Source: Agapetus fuscipes (Eukaryota > Arthropoda > Insecta > Trichoptera > Glossosomatidae). From it: a stretch of DNA of 64,000 nucleotides. The stretch is from positions 15,189,960 through 15,253,959 of the forward strand of contig OX637333.1 in the NCBI GenBank assembly GCA_951799405.1. The letters run 5' to 3'. The position numbers were made by a program, and so were the translations under genes. The notes beneath the pieces were generated by a model. It was not told the DNA's origin and did no database searches. It was given only the letters and a program-made list of their open reading frames with translations. Of this stretch, positions 32,730 through 43,720 are shown one piece after another (positions within the stretch are counted from its first letter, which is position 1; each line of letters starts with the position of its first letter).

Positions 32730-33715
32730 GGGCCGATTTTTCAATGGTCAGATAAACAGTCAGTTAAGGTTTATTCCACAGTTAACAAGATTTTGAATTT
32801 TTCAATTGACAGTTAGGCTGTATCGGCCCGTTAAGTTCCCTATCTGACGAATAAACTTAACTGCCCCTTTACTCCGCCGTTAGCGCGCTAACTGTCGAAT
32901 AAATTGGCATTTCTGTCACAGCGCGCGTCTAATATTTGTAGGTTGTCTTCGTTTTCGTAGTCCTTCATGGTAAAAATATGGATATTTTTTTATTTCATTG
33001 ACGATGAACTAATATAAGAAGATTATACAGTGGTATTTTTTTTAATTCATGCAGAGTTGTAAGAGAAAGACCTATAATATGTCTGTAGGTATGGGACGAT
33101 GAGGAATTGCAACGAAGATTTTGTCTGGCCTGAAGAGGGCCCGCCACTAGTTTTATCTGTTGCCATTGATTTTTTCGTTTCTTTTTTAATGCTTTCATAT
33201 TTGAGATTTAACGCCTGAAGCAGCATTAAATAATGAAGCAATTTTGTTAAAAGCTGCTTCCTTTTCTTTATTTGTGACAGCGTCCGTCTTTATTTTCAAT
33301 TATTGTGCGATAATTCGCCACTAATTCGGTTAACAACCTCACTTCGCTCTTACTAAAATTGGTAGATTAGTATCTTTGACATATTTAAATTAGCTATTAA
33401 AGTTAAAAAATAAGAAAATAGTAACACGGAGCCAAGCCGACAATTTAAGGTTATGTTTTTATTTGGTCAGCCGCCGTCATAGTTTCAAAGTCCTCTATCT
33501 CTTTCTAAAGTAACAAAACGTTCATAAGCGTGTCTCGCTCTCGCAGATGGTGTGAAGCTTGTCTGAGCTAGTCACACAAAATCGGTCAGATAACTATCTA
33601 ACTGTTATCTGGCGTTTGAAAAATTGGAAACTTTTATTCGTCCATTAAAACCTCAAATAAATTTAATGGACAGTTAGCTATTTGATTGTTTATCTGACCA
33701 TTGAAAAATCGGCCC
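32730..33715. mobile_element. PIF/Harbinger-type element inserted in LINE-A
   Basis: 986 bp with inverted ends matching at about 31 of 33 bp, beginning GGGCCGATTTTTCAATGG. Flanks are TTA left and TAA right; treating them as a 3-bp duplication restores the LINE-A frame, which fits the 3-bp preference of PIF/Harbinger. It carries a decayed Myb/SANT gene (33060-33370) and no transposase. Confidence 0.85.
33060..33370 (-). pseudogene. Myb/SANT-like domain gene, decayed
   Basis: Minus-strand remnant with SKSEVRLLTELVANY, then a shifted frame with NKEKEAAFNKIASLFN and ESIKKETKKSMATDK plus GGP. This pattern matches the Myb/SANT-like DNA-binding protein that Harbinger elements encode beside their transposase and that helps bring it to the element ends. 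At least two frameshifts or stops are present. Confidence 0.6.
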
Positions 33716-35639
33716 TAAAACTCATAATTCATATTTTCATCATCTCTTTCAAAAATCAGAACTTTCGTCTTACTTGCATTCAATTTCAGATGATTATCTT
33801 TCAAAGCTTCGTTCAGTCTAGAGAGCATTGTTTGTAGTTCCACTGCTGAGTCAGAGACAAGGACCGCATCATCTGCATACAGTAGAACACTCACTTTGCT
33901 CTCTCCTATCATTAATCCACAATCATCAAGCCTAGCATCTCGGACACACTTGTCCATGACTATGTTAAATAGCCATGGACTCATCACACACCCTTGCCTT
34001 ACACCCTTAAAAACTTCAAACCATTCACTGTACTCGCCATCAATACGAACACATGCCATACTATTTTCATAGTTTGCATGCACCGCACTTAGGAGAGCCC
34101 CATTCACTCCATATTCTTTCAGAACATCCCACAACATACCTCTGTCCACTGAGTCGAAAGCCTTCTCTAGATCTACAAAGGCCGTGAACAGTCTTCCCCT
34201 CACCGACAGCTGTTTTTCAACAAGTTGTCGTAGAGTGAAAATCTGGTCAACACAGCCTCTACCGGTCATAAAACCGGACTGTATATCGGAAACCCTTCCA
34301 CCAGTAGTCAGAATCACATTCTTAATTATCACCTTACAAAAAACTTTCCCTGGTATACTGAGTAGACTGATTGGTCTGAAGTTCTGACAGTCTTTTCTGT
34401 CCCCCTTACCTTTGTAGATAGGGACAATGACTGCCTTCCTCCAGTCCATCGGTACCACTCCAGCTTTCACACAAAGCTTACACAATGCAAACATCCATTC
34501 TAACACGCATTCCCCTCCTACTTTCATCATTTCACCATTTATGCCATCGATCCCAGCTGATTTCCCGTTTTTCAGACTTCTAATACAGACATTCAATTCT
34601 TCTTTCATAATTCTTAGTTTATTCACGTCTTTCATTTTAGCATAGCTTCTTCTTTCACCCTGACCCGAGATCCCTTCAAAATAATCCTTCCATCTCTTGC
34701 ATACATCTTCATTCTCCCACAACATCTCACCGGCAGCATTTTTGACTCCTGGGGTGATCAACATAGAATCTTTATTTCTGTTAGTGTTGATCCACCTCCA
34801 GAATTCTTTTTTGCTCTCAGTGAAATTTTTATTGATTCTTTCATCCCTCTTACTTTCTTCATTCATCTTACTTTCATAAATTACACTTTTTGCCATTCGT
34901 TTTGCTACCTTATATTCGTTCTCTAGTTTTCTATCATTCCTGTCATTCAACCATTTTTTATAGCATTTTTTCTTCTCTTTCACGGCTTCTTTCACTTTAT
35001 CATTCCACCATGCATCCCCTTTCAGTCTTCCTACTTTTGTTTCTCCACACACGTTCCTAGCACATGCAATTATTCCCCCTTTCATGTACTCCCACAATTT
35101 CTCAATATTTTCTTCTTTCACATTCTTCTCTAGTTCATTCACGCTTAAAATTTTTTGGAGCTCTGATACGTACCTCTCTTTCACATTATCATCATTTAAT
35201 TCTTCAACTTTTATTCTAGGCGTTCTTACTTTCCTCTTACGCTTCTTCTTTTTTACTTCACCAAGCATTATTTGAGCACATAAGAGATAGTGGTCACTGC
35301 CTATATCAGGGCCACGGAAGACTCGACTATCTCTTACGGCTCCTCTCAATCGTTCATCCACGCAAATGTAGTCAATGATTGTGCGACTTCCTATAATCTG
35401 CCTTGTGTACAGATGCACATCCTTATGCTGGAACCATGTGTTTGCAGCAAAAAGGCTGTGTTCTGTACACAACGCAATCAGACGTCGCCCATTATCATTG
35501 ACTGATCCTCGTCCACTGGGGCCGATAATTTTTTGACATTCATCTCTTTGCATACCCACCCATCCATTCATATCACCCAGAATTATAACATGTTCATTAC
35601 TCTTACTTTCGCGCATAATAACAGAAAAATACAAAAAAA

Positions 35640-36020
35640 ATATTTCGTCAAAAAAACTGATAGAAGAAATCTGTGTATGCTCTTCTTAATCATATGGCTG
35701 TATGAATTATACTTGTTGTCCGATTCTGATACAAATCAAATAAGCCTACAAAATTTCATGAGGATCCGTAAAGCCGTTTCGGAGGAGTTCGACCACAAAC
35801 ATTTAGAGGCGAGAATTTTATAAATAAGATGTATGAAAGAGGAGTTATTACTGTGAAAATACTAAAATCGCGATTAATCCTTGAAAAGTTGAATTCGGAA
35901 TGTGAAAATTTAAGATCGTATGAATGTTATGATGACTAATAACAAAAAAATATCAAAAAAATATTTCGTTGAAAAAACAGATAGAAGAAATCTGTGTACG
36001 CTCTTCTTAAGAGCGCTCTC
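35640..36020. repeat. Two diverged copies of one retroelement tail
   Basis: 35640-35830 holds TTTCATGAGGATCCG, AAAGCCGTTTCGGAGGAGTT and GAGAATTTTATAAATAAGA. The second part (35880-36020) repeats CTGATAGAAGAAATCTGTGTA-type sequence after AATGTGAAAATTTAAG. This looks like the 3' region of an insect RTE/CR1-like repeat, also found at 41612-41800. Confidence 0.65.
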
Positions 36021-36109
36021 AAATATTTTTAATTTTAAAATCCGCGTTCGCTTAATTCGTATCTTTGCCACAGCGGCGCGCCCGGCGCTCTACTCTCTCG
36101 TTCGTTCGT

Positions 36110-36504
36110 AGTTTTTTCAAGGTACGTATATTAACTTATAATATCTGTGGACTAGAAATTATTTTAACCAAAAAATACATATATATATATATATGTCTCA
36201 ACTTACGAAAATGGTCATTAGTAATAAAAATAACAAAGAACTTCACAGTTGCATTTCCATGTGTACAAAAAACTCGGCACAACGCAAAAAAAATCTTGAA
36301 TGTTGGTACCATTTCAAATAACCGCTGCCGACTAGACCGGAAATAACTAGAGTTGACAGATAACACGCGTTATAAATATTGTGATCGCCAAAGTCGTGTC
36401 AATATTTCATATTTTCAAGTTGTATATTCATATTTTAACTTTATCACTCATTTCATTATAACCACTGCAACGTGTGACAGGAGAGAAACGCAAGTGGTAG
36501 CATG
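36110..36504. other. No recognised content
   Basis: AT-rich with a short (AT)n run near 36176-36194; nothing else seen. Confidence 0.45.
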
Positions 36505-36707
36505 TCGCTGCCTTTGTTCTTGTTTGCCGTAGAGACCATTAAGCTAATTTTACATGAGCAATGTTTGCATGTGTACTGGACCAATGTGTCTTATGAAAAC
36601 AGGAAATTGATTTCAAAAATATTTAAAACAACTCTCACATTACGAATTTTACGCTTATTCTTAGCTCAGATTGTGTAGAATTTGATTCTTATGACAACTG
36701 CAGTATG
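36505..36707. repeat. Dispersed repeat shared with 14473-14672
   Basis: Same orientation and order as the first copy. Here it is not flanked by the hAT-type CAGTGCTCCGCAACC ends. Confidence 0.65.
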
Positions 36708-36939
36708 TATCAAATCAGCACGTTAGTTTCCGCTCCTCTATGTTATTACTCATAGTAGCTATTCAGTTCAGTTTTTGCCAGCCATTTTTTTATGCCGTGC
36801 AGATAGACTCAACCTTTTCCATCCTTCAATAGCGATACTAAAAATGTATTTGATTGTATGGGTAGACTGAGATGTGAATAAAAGATGAAACTTCTATGAA
36901 CTATCTTAGGTTTATTTTATCAAAAAAATAATAGTTTCG

Positions 36940-37471
36940 CTGTAACTGTAACTGTAACTCTGTCGCCATTCCGCTAGGGGTGGCCAGAGCCTCTGCAGAG
37001 TTGCCTCCATTTTTTCCTATCCTTACATACCTCCTTCAATTCATTCATATCCATCACCTTTTTCATGCATTTTCTTCTTTTACGCTCACTTTGTATATCC
37101 CATTCTTTCACAATCTCCTCAATCTGATCACTCCATACTTTTCTCGGTCGTCCCTTCCCTCTTTTTCCTTTCACACTTTCTTTGTATACATACTTTGTCA
37201 GTCTATCATCATTCATTCTTTCCACATGTCCAAACCATCTCATCACATTCTTTTGTACCTTAACTTTCACATCCTCTTTCAAATTACATTCTTTTTTTAC
37301 CCATTCATTCCTAACTCTATCCCTCAGAGTTTTTCCTGTCATGCTTCTCAAATGCTTCATTTCCACCGTACATACTTTACTCATTTCGCTATCGTTCACT
37401 GTCCATGCTTCACTTCCATACAACAAAGTCGGTAACAATATGCCATTGTGTACCGCCATTCTCAGATCCAT
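36940..37471 (-). pseudogene. LINE-A relative C-terminus with (AGTTAC)n tail
   Basis: Open for 165 codons on the minus strand: LPTLLYGSEAWTVNDSEM, RWFGHVERMNDDRLT, KGRPRKVWSDQI and KEVCKDRKKWRQLC, then a stop and a very short 3' UTR ending in about three AGTTAC units. It is homologous to the LINE-A C-terminus but lacks T250, showing that related LINEs here use different 3' ends. Confidence 0.85.
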
Positions 37472-37499
37472 CGTCGCAAATTATATTTTTAGTAATAAT

Positions 37500-37660
37500 A
37501 ATATTAGGATGATTTTTGCGAGCGCTGTTTTTGTGTAAATCACACCCCAAGAGCCCCCAGCGAGCTTGGTCGTCGCTAAAGAAAGCGTCGATTCTCAATC
37601 AAGACCAAGTTGCTGTAGGGCTGGATGAACTTTGGCGACGGGTCTTGGTAATGGTTTGTG
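37500..37660 (-). repeat. SINE-S 3' part
   Basis: Minus-strand match to 44340-44480, including the segment before the 3' domain (CAGCAACTTGG-like, GCGACGACCAAGCTCGCTGGG). The 5S and tRNA portions are absent or too diverged to see. Confidence 0.7.
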
Positions 37661-37917
37661 TATTTCCACTTTATTAATTCATTAGAACTTTGAAAAACAT
37701 TAAATTAAAAAAAACAAGTTTTTAGTTACTCGTAAGCGTAACTACATAATATGTTATGGATATGTGAAGGTTCCAAGGAATTTTCTGAAAATAGTGGTCA
37801 ATATAGTGCATACACGCAGTATTTCTTAGTAAATATTTAGTTTTTCACATACTGATAGAATGTCGACCGATTATTTCTAAAATAGTAATGATAAATTTCT
37901 AAGTTAAGTATCAAAGT

Positions 37918-38119
37918 CTTAATCTAAATTAAAGTTGCAAAGATATATATCATTTCAGATTCATATTAAATGCATTCCCACAAGCACACACATAGAAGTT
38001 GAACATAAGCCCTGCAACTTTTGCCGACCTTCCCAGAAGCAGGGGTGACATTAGCAAAGTGAACTATCTTTGTACAGTATGGGTGGTCAGCTTCATACCA
38101 ACCTATAAGTCAAGGAATG
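37918..38119 (-). repeat. T250, internally deleted
   Basis: Both ends are typical (TTGCAAAGATATATAT side and TATAAGTCAAGGAA side), but about 45 bp of the middle, including the GCGCGAAC region, is gone. Confidence 0.75.
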
Positions 38120-38797
38120 TATTATTAAGAAATTGTTGATTGCAAAAAATAATATTTTTGTAAAAATGTAACATGGAAAATCGTAAAATGTACTCGCTTC
38201 GAAAATGTTGCATATCACTTGCTGACGAATCAAAAGTTTGTTATGAGAGAGTTTTAGCTAAAAAAAAAAGTGGAGCAGGTCCGTCCTGTGAGCGTTGGCG
38301 CCCGTCTGCGGATTTACGCCGCGAAGCATGCATATGCCATTTGTAAAATAATAATAAGAAATAGATCTTGTGAAAAAAAAAATTTGAAAAAAATTAAAAC
38401 TAAGCTCAAGATTATATTGTTCAATATTTGAAAATAATTGGGCACAAATAACCATTTTTTGAGATTTTATTCGAAGATACAATGTACACTTTTTTGTCAG
38501 TTTTTGCTTCTAGATTTTTTTTTTTAATTCAGTTTTCTTCATCTCAATCACATTTTAAATCACACCACCAACTAAAACAGGATATAAAGTATATTTGTAA
38601 TTGTTTTTCAGATTTCAAAATACCACCAATTTACAGAAAAACTGGTTCAAAAATTGTATGTTTTCCACTTACCGCAAGAAGGTGTTCGTAATTTTTATTT
38701 TTTCAAGTAATAAAAGCGTTTATAGACATATATTATTTGATTCATATTGCAAATGAAATGTTTAACTAACTCTAACAGTTGTCAAAATTTTATATTT
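38120..38797. other. No recognised content
   Basis: AT-rich except for a short GC-rich patch at 38275-38330. No frame or element ends seen. Confidence 0.45.
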
Positions 38798-41605
38798 GTC
38801 CATCTTCTTCTTCTTCCTTAGCCATCTCTCCACTGCTGAATATAGGCCTCTTCCATGTTTCTCCACTCCTTTCTATCCTGTGCCCTCTGAATCCATTTCC
38901 GCCCCGCGACTGGAACAATGTCATCTGACCATCTTTTTTGTGGTCTGCCGACGCTTCTTTTATCTTCCCATGGTCGCCACTTGAGGATTTTCGTTGCCCA
39001 TCGGTTGTCATCTCGTCTTGCCATATGGCCTGCCCATTGCCATTTTAGTTTTGCAATACGATCCATGATGTCTGTGACTTTTGTTAGGTGTCTGATGTCT
39101 TCGTTTCTTTTTCTATCTTTAAGACTTATTCCCAACATCCGTCTTTCCATGGATCGTTGTGAGCACTTTAATTTATGGACGCTCACTGCGGTTAGCGAGA
39201 TGGTTTCTAGGCCATATGTTGTCACAGGGAGGATGCAAGTCTCGTAGATCTTTCTCTTTAGGTTCATTGGGATGTCTTTATTTTCGAGTATGTGCTTTAA
39301 TTTTCCAAAAGCTGCCCAGCCCAATCCTATTCGTCTGGGTATCTCTGCAGTTTGGTTTTCCTTTCCCATTTTGATCTTGTGTCCAAGGTAGATATATTCA
39401 TTTACAGCCTCTATGTGTTTGTTGTTGATGTTTAAGCTTTCGTTTGTTGGGCTCATAATTTTTGTTTTACTGATGTTCATTTCAAGACCAATTTTCAGAG
39501 AGGTTTCATGCAGTTCTTTGATCATACTCTTCAGCTCTTCGATGTCTTTGCTTATAAGCACTATGTCGTCGGCAAAACGGAGGTGGTTCAGGTAAACTCC
39601 ATCAATTTTGATCCCTTTGTTGTCCCAATTCATCATTTTAAAAATATTCTCCAGGGCCAGCGTAAACAATTTAGGAGATATAGTGTCCCCTTGTCGAACT
39701 CCTCGCTTAATGTTTATTTTATCAGTTCTTGTTTCGTCGTCTAGTTTAATATCCATTGTGGCATGATCATATATAAATTTAATGAGCCTTGAATATCTGG
39801 AGTCGATTCTTGCGTCGTTTAGAGCCTGTATGATAGCCCATGGTTCTACAGAATCGAAAGCTTTTTTGTAGTCCACAAAAGCCAGATGAATTGGGATTTT
39901 GTATTCAGTTGTCTTCTCAATCAGTAAACGGACAGTCTGGATGTGATCAGTTGTTCCAAAACCCTTTCTAAACCCTGCTTGTTCAACCGGTTGGTACATG
40001 TCAAGTTTTTGTGTCAAACGATTTGTTAAGATCTTTGTAAGCAATTTATACAGGTGGGACAGTAAGCTTATTGGTCGATAATTCTCCAAATCTTCCGGAT
40101 CTCCTTTTTTGAATAATAGTACCACTTCAGCATTTTGCCAGTTTTCTGGTATGGCTTCTAATTCAATGCATTTATTTAGAAGTATTTTCACGGCTTCATT
40201 TAATTTTTTGCAGCCCATCTTTAAAATATCATTTGTAATTTTGTCTTCTCCTGGAGCTTTATTTTTCTTCATGTATTTTAGAGCATTTTCCATCTCCTCG
40301 TGAGTTATTTCTGGTACATCTTCTGATCCCACGTTAAGTATTACGGTATTTTGTGATTGGTTTATATTTTGTGTTTTAGATGTATATAGGTCAGTGTAGA
40401 ATTCATGAATCGCTCCAGTGATCTCGGCCTTATCGTTTAATGTCCTGCCATTTTTGTCTTTCACTTTAGTAATATTTTTCTTTCCTTCCGCGTTATTTCT
40501 CCTTAAAACCTTCATATTTTTGTTTGACTCTATTGTCTTTGTAATAAGCTCGTTATTAAATTTTCGTAGATCCTTTCTCACCTCTCTTTTGATTGTTTTA
40601 TTTATTTCTTTATATTCGATGGTGTCTCTGCCCATACTTTTTCTTTTTTCCATAAGTGTTATTGTATTTGCAGATAGTTTGTTATTTTTATTTTTCTGCT
40701 TAAATGAAAGAGTCTTTACGACTGTTTGAAAATCTGAAGTAATCTTTTCTGATAAGTCGTTTAATCCCATGTTGTTTAGATTTGTTAGGGGTTCCAATTT
40801 GTCTTTCATTTTTGTATTAAATGTTGCCCTTTGGTGCTTGATCATTTCCACTGTGGGTTGTTTTTTGTTCTTTTTATTTACCATATTATATCTCTCAGTC
40901 TTAGTGTTTATCTTAAATGTTGCTCTTACTAGTCTATGATCGCTGCCCGTATCAAAACGGTTTAAAACTGATACGTCTTTGCAAGTTTTTAAGTTGTCTG
41001 TGAAAATATAATCAATCTCGTTTTTTGTCTTGCCATCTGGGCTCTTCCAAGTCCATTTTCTTTGGTTTTGTTTTTTGAAAAATGTATTTGTACAGTAGAG
41101 TTGTTCGCTTTGAAGGTATTCCACGAGAGTTTCTCCTCTCTCATTTCTTTTGCCAAGTCCGAACATTCCGATATATTCTGGGTCTCCTTGTTTTTTCTCT
41201 CCAACCTTAGCATTAAAGTCACCCATTAAGATTGTTAACCTAGCCTTTTCCATGTTTTTTGCCCCTGTGATATCTTCATAAAATGTTTATATTTCTTCAT
41301 CATCTGCTGTACTTGTGGGAGCATAGGCCTGTATGATTTGTATTTTAAACTTTTTATTTATTTCCAGGACTACGTATAGTACCCTGGGTGATATACTAAT
41401 CATTTTAGTTATTTTATTCTTAATGTTTTTATTTATCATGATGGCGACTCCTCCAGCCGAGGATTGTGAGTTATTTCTAAACAGTATATGTCCTGATGGA
41501 AGTGTTACCGATTCTTCTCCTTTTAGTCTTGTCTCGCTAATTCCCAAGACATCCCATTTGATATGTCTCAATTCTTCCTCCAGTCTTATTTTGTCCATAT
41601 TTATT
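38798..41605 (-). pseudogene. RTE-like LINE-B endonuclease-reverse transcriptase, one nonsense codon
   Basis: Near full-length RTE-type protein on the minus strand. N-terminal APE endonuclease: KWDVLGISETRLKG (about 41560), QAYAPTS, GDFNAKVGE (about 41220), NEIDYIFTD and TGSDHRLVRA. RT: ENYRPISLLSH, FVDYKKAFDSVE, GVRQGDTISPKLF and LRFADDIVLIS (FADD core). C-terminus: WQWAGHMARRDD and RPQKRWSDD, ending IQQWRDG at 38818. A single TAA at 41287-41289 interrupts the frame; both sides are in the same phase. About 20-25 residues of the endonuclease N-terminus are missing at the 5' truncation. After the stop codon the element ends almost at once in a (GAA)n tail, as RTE elements do. Confidence 0.9.
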
Positions 41606-41611
41606 GAAAAA

Positions 41612-41800
41612 AAAATAACGTCAAAAACTGTGTTTTCGAAAAATTTCCTACCGCGCTCTTAATCATATGGCTGTATGAAATATACTCCGATTCTGATACA
41701 AATCAAATAAGCCTATAAAATTTCATGAGGATCCGTAAAGCCGTTTCGGAGGAGTTGGACCACAAACATTTAGAGGCGAGAATTTTATAAATAAGACCAG
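41612..41800. repeat. Retroelement tail, second location
   Basis: Near-identical to 35640-35835 (AATCATATGGCTGTATGAA to TTTATAAATAAGA). As there, it abuts the 5' truncation point of a minus-strand LINE. Confidence 0.75.
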
Positions 41801-41829
41801 GATAATTAATTGAGAAGATACACATAATT

Positions 41830-42020
41830 AGACAGCGCTTTTTTTTGGGTCACACCTCAAGGGCCCTCTCAAATCATGGATAAGGTCTTTTGAAAAGATA
41901 ACTCTCTTCAAGACATAAACAGTTTTTGCCCTCCTCACATTAGGTGGTAGTCTGTTCCACTCTATTGGGCCCGCTAACTGGAATGCACGATCCTGCGCAC
42001 TGTCAACAAGTCAATCACCA
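41830..42020 (-). pseudogene. LINE-E C-terminus (CR1/Jockey-like)
   Basis: Reads SAQDRAFQLAGPIEWNRLPPN then KRVIFSKDLIHDLRGP before a stop. This is the W-N-x-LP signature at the very end of CR1/Jockey-type LINE proteins. Its last coding bases and 3' UTR (GAGGGCCCTTGAGGTGTGA, then AGCGCT) match the 3' domain of SINE-S, making this LINE type the likely partner of that SINE. It lies just inside the donor of the MOGS exon. Confidence 0.7.
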
Positions 42021-42100
42021 CATCCACCGCAGATTTCAGCGTCTGGCGCCTCAACCTCATGTCAACCAAATATGAAGGAGCCAAGTGCCTGAAGTTTTAC

Positions 42101-42258
42101 CTTATCCCGTCTCCTCCAGGTCTCAGTCTACTGGGAGCATACCACATGAGTCCCATGACCACAGACTGCGGGTCTCTGGTCTTCAGCCCAAAGTAGTTCC
42201 CAGGGCGGTACGAGCCCCAGAAACGTTCCGGAACATCAAGCCCCGACTTTATCACAAC
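42101..42258 (-). CDS. MOGS: MOGS exon (glucosidase I, N-terminal domain)
   Basis: 158-bp exon upstream of 7578-7758 in the same gene. It reads [19 protein letters not shown] then [21 protein letters not shown], which is the strongly conserved start of the lumenal GH63 N-terminal domain (WGxYRPxxYFGxKTRxPxS in the family). The acceptor is TTTTATCTTCCAG above 42258 and the donor is ATAAG/GTAAAA below 42101. The two bases left over plus the first base of the next exon make Arg. There are no stops and no decay, in contrast with its surroundings, so I take it as functional. The cytosolic tail and transmembrane anchor must be encoded by exon(s) further right that I could not identify. Confidence 0.88.
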
Positions 42259-42264
42259 CTGGAA

Positions 42265-42589
42265 GATAAAAGTGATTTAGAGTACTTCTTAAGTTTCAAC
42301 TGCAAGTGCCCCAAGTAAAAACTTACAAGTACCATGCAACGTTACAGTGCCATGGTGATAAAAAGGTGGGTCAGTCTATAGAGAACTCCCTCCTAAACAA
42401 TATGCATTTTATTATGCAGGATTTAACCATAAAAGCAAGATAGAAGAACGCGGACCGTGGATCAACTTTCACTAAGCAAAGTGAAAGTGAGTGATCAAAA
42501 TATGACTCAGATTGGAATTTAGAGTGAGAAGTCTACTTGCCAACAATCTACTGAGGCAACAAGTTGAAACTGCACCAAGGACTTGACAA
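42265..42589. other. MOGS intron sequence, unassigned
   Basis: Less AT-rich than the surroundings, but no frame or repeat recognised. Confidence 0.4.
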
Positions 42590-42670
42590 CGCTATGACCA
42601 AGTGGATCAAGGCGGTAACTTTGACTAGCGTGTTTGAAATCAATATAACTCTGGTTCAAGTCCCGTTGGG
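42590..42670 (+). repeat. tRNA-derived sequence (SINE head or tRNA pseudogene)
   Basis: A box TGACCAAGTGG at 42595-42605 and a near-perfect B box GGTTCAAGTCC at 42653-42663, spaced as in class II (Leu/Ser-type) tRNAs. The T and acceptor stems do not pair well, so it is not a working tRNA. Probably a pol III-driven SINE head; its body is not defined. Confidence 0.5.
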
Positions 42671-43084
42671 CCCCTTGAACATGGTTCAGCAGATGTCGTT
42701 GGGCAATATTGGTTGATAATTCATGAAAATAAAAAAAAATTAAATTATGAATTTATAATGTTAACACCTGGAGAGTTGCTTGAAGGAATCTGTTGTTGTG
42801 GCCTATTGGAGCTGGAGCTACCAGACGTTTCGTCCATGTCTGAGATGCATACTTTCACATTGATGAAACTGTTATGACTCTTGTTAACTGTTATGTTAAT
42901 AGTTTCATTATCATCACATCATCGTCACGCTAAAGAAGTCCATCGCAGACATGGGAAACACGTCCGGAGCTCGAGCTGTAATGGACAACAATATCCCAGA
43001 AGGCAACTCGTCAGTGCCAACCAGCGGCTGTCAAAGCCTAATAGAGCTCCTATTGTTCTAAAGCAGCATCTATTAGTTTCCTAT

Positions 43085-43720
43085 ATTCCAAATATTGGAG
43101 CTGCAAGTTGTGCAAAACAGAGCTTTGAGGAACATTCTTGGCATACCATGGGATACATGCGTGAAGGATATTTATCGACAGACCAATTTTCTTCCATTCA
43201 AGGTCCTACCATTGTACGACATCACTGCCACCATTATTCAAATTCTGAAATCCTCAATTCACACAAATTTAGAGTACCATTATAATAATGATTTTCATAA
43301 TTATAATACTCGAAGCTCAGAAAATTGACATATTAAAGGTTTTCGATCGACAAAGTTTGGAAGGAGGTCTCTTTCAAATGTTGCACAGTCCCTATACAAT
43401 GGACTTCCGATAAAAATAAAGAGGGATATGAAAAATAAACAACAAAATGATGCAATAAAGGCTTATTTCTTACAGTCCTTTTACAATGACGCTGTACCAG
43501 TGAAATGATTTTGTTTTATTTTGGGTATGAGACGCTAATTCTCTTCTGCCTTTGTTTGTTTCAGCAGTTGTTATTTTATTAATATTTTTTAAATTATATT
43601 GTATGGCTTGTTTAAAGTATTGTGTAAGAGTATAAGTCCCAAGTCCCAAATGAGTTTATGTTACTCCTGGGAAATATAATTTGTTATATTATTTCAATAA
43701 AGAATAAAAAAAAAAATTTA
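43085..43720 (+). pseudogene. LINE-D C-terminus and 3' end
   Basis: Reads LELQVVQNRALRNILGIPW then DIYRQTNFLPF and, after a stop near 43326, SLSNVAQSLYNGLPIKIK. This is the typical end of a CR1/Jockey-like LINE protein. A polyadenylation signal (AATAAAG) and A-rich tail follow at 43694-43715. A second, inverted copy is at 46420-46840. Confidence 0.75.

Larger units (their letters stand above)
31705..35634 (-). mobile_element. LINE-A copy A2, best-preserved copy
   Basis: 5'-truncated non-LTR retrotransposon: endonuclease C-terminus, RT and C-terminal domain (35634-33719 and 32726-32075), 3' UTR, and T250 (31705-31973) with a CTATA-rich tail. The only large lesion is the Harbinger-type insertion at 32730-33715. 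Confidence 0.85.
32075..35634 (-). pseudogene. LINE-A endonuclease-reverse transcriptase, 5' truncated and interrupted
   Basis: Two open stretches, 639 and 213 codons, that are one ORF split by an insertion. The first opens inside an APE-type endonuclease: ILGDMNGWVG, IIDYICVDE, and IGSDHYLL with the Asp-His pair. RT follows: SAGIDGINGEM, FRPISLLS, FVDLEKAFDSVDRG, GVRQGCVMSPWLF and LLYADDAVLVSD (YADD core). The second has RWFGHMERM, RGRGRPRKVWMDQI and ends WRLICNNGG. Taking out 32730-33715 plus a 3-bp duplication (TTA/TAA) leaves the frame intact through EFKINGMNV. The truncation removes the endonuclease N-terminus, so this copy is dead, but the frame suggests it is young. RTE-like by overall design. 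Confidence 0.88.

Noticed and set aside
42085..42318. 77-codon plus-strand protein
   Set aside because: It is the antisense shadow of the MOGS exon at 42101-42258.
42590..42670. A functional tRNA gene
   Set aside because: The A and B boxes are good, but the T and acceptor stems do not pair and no convincing cloverleaf forms.
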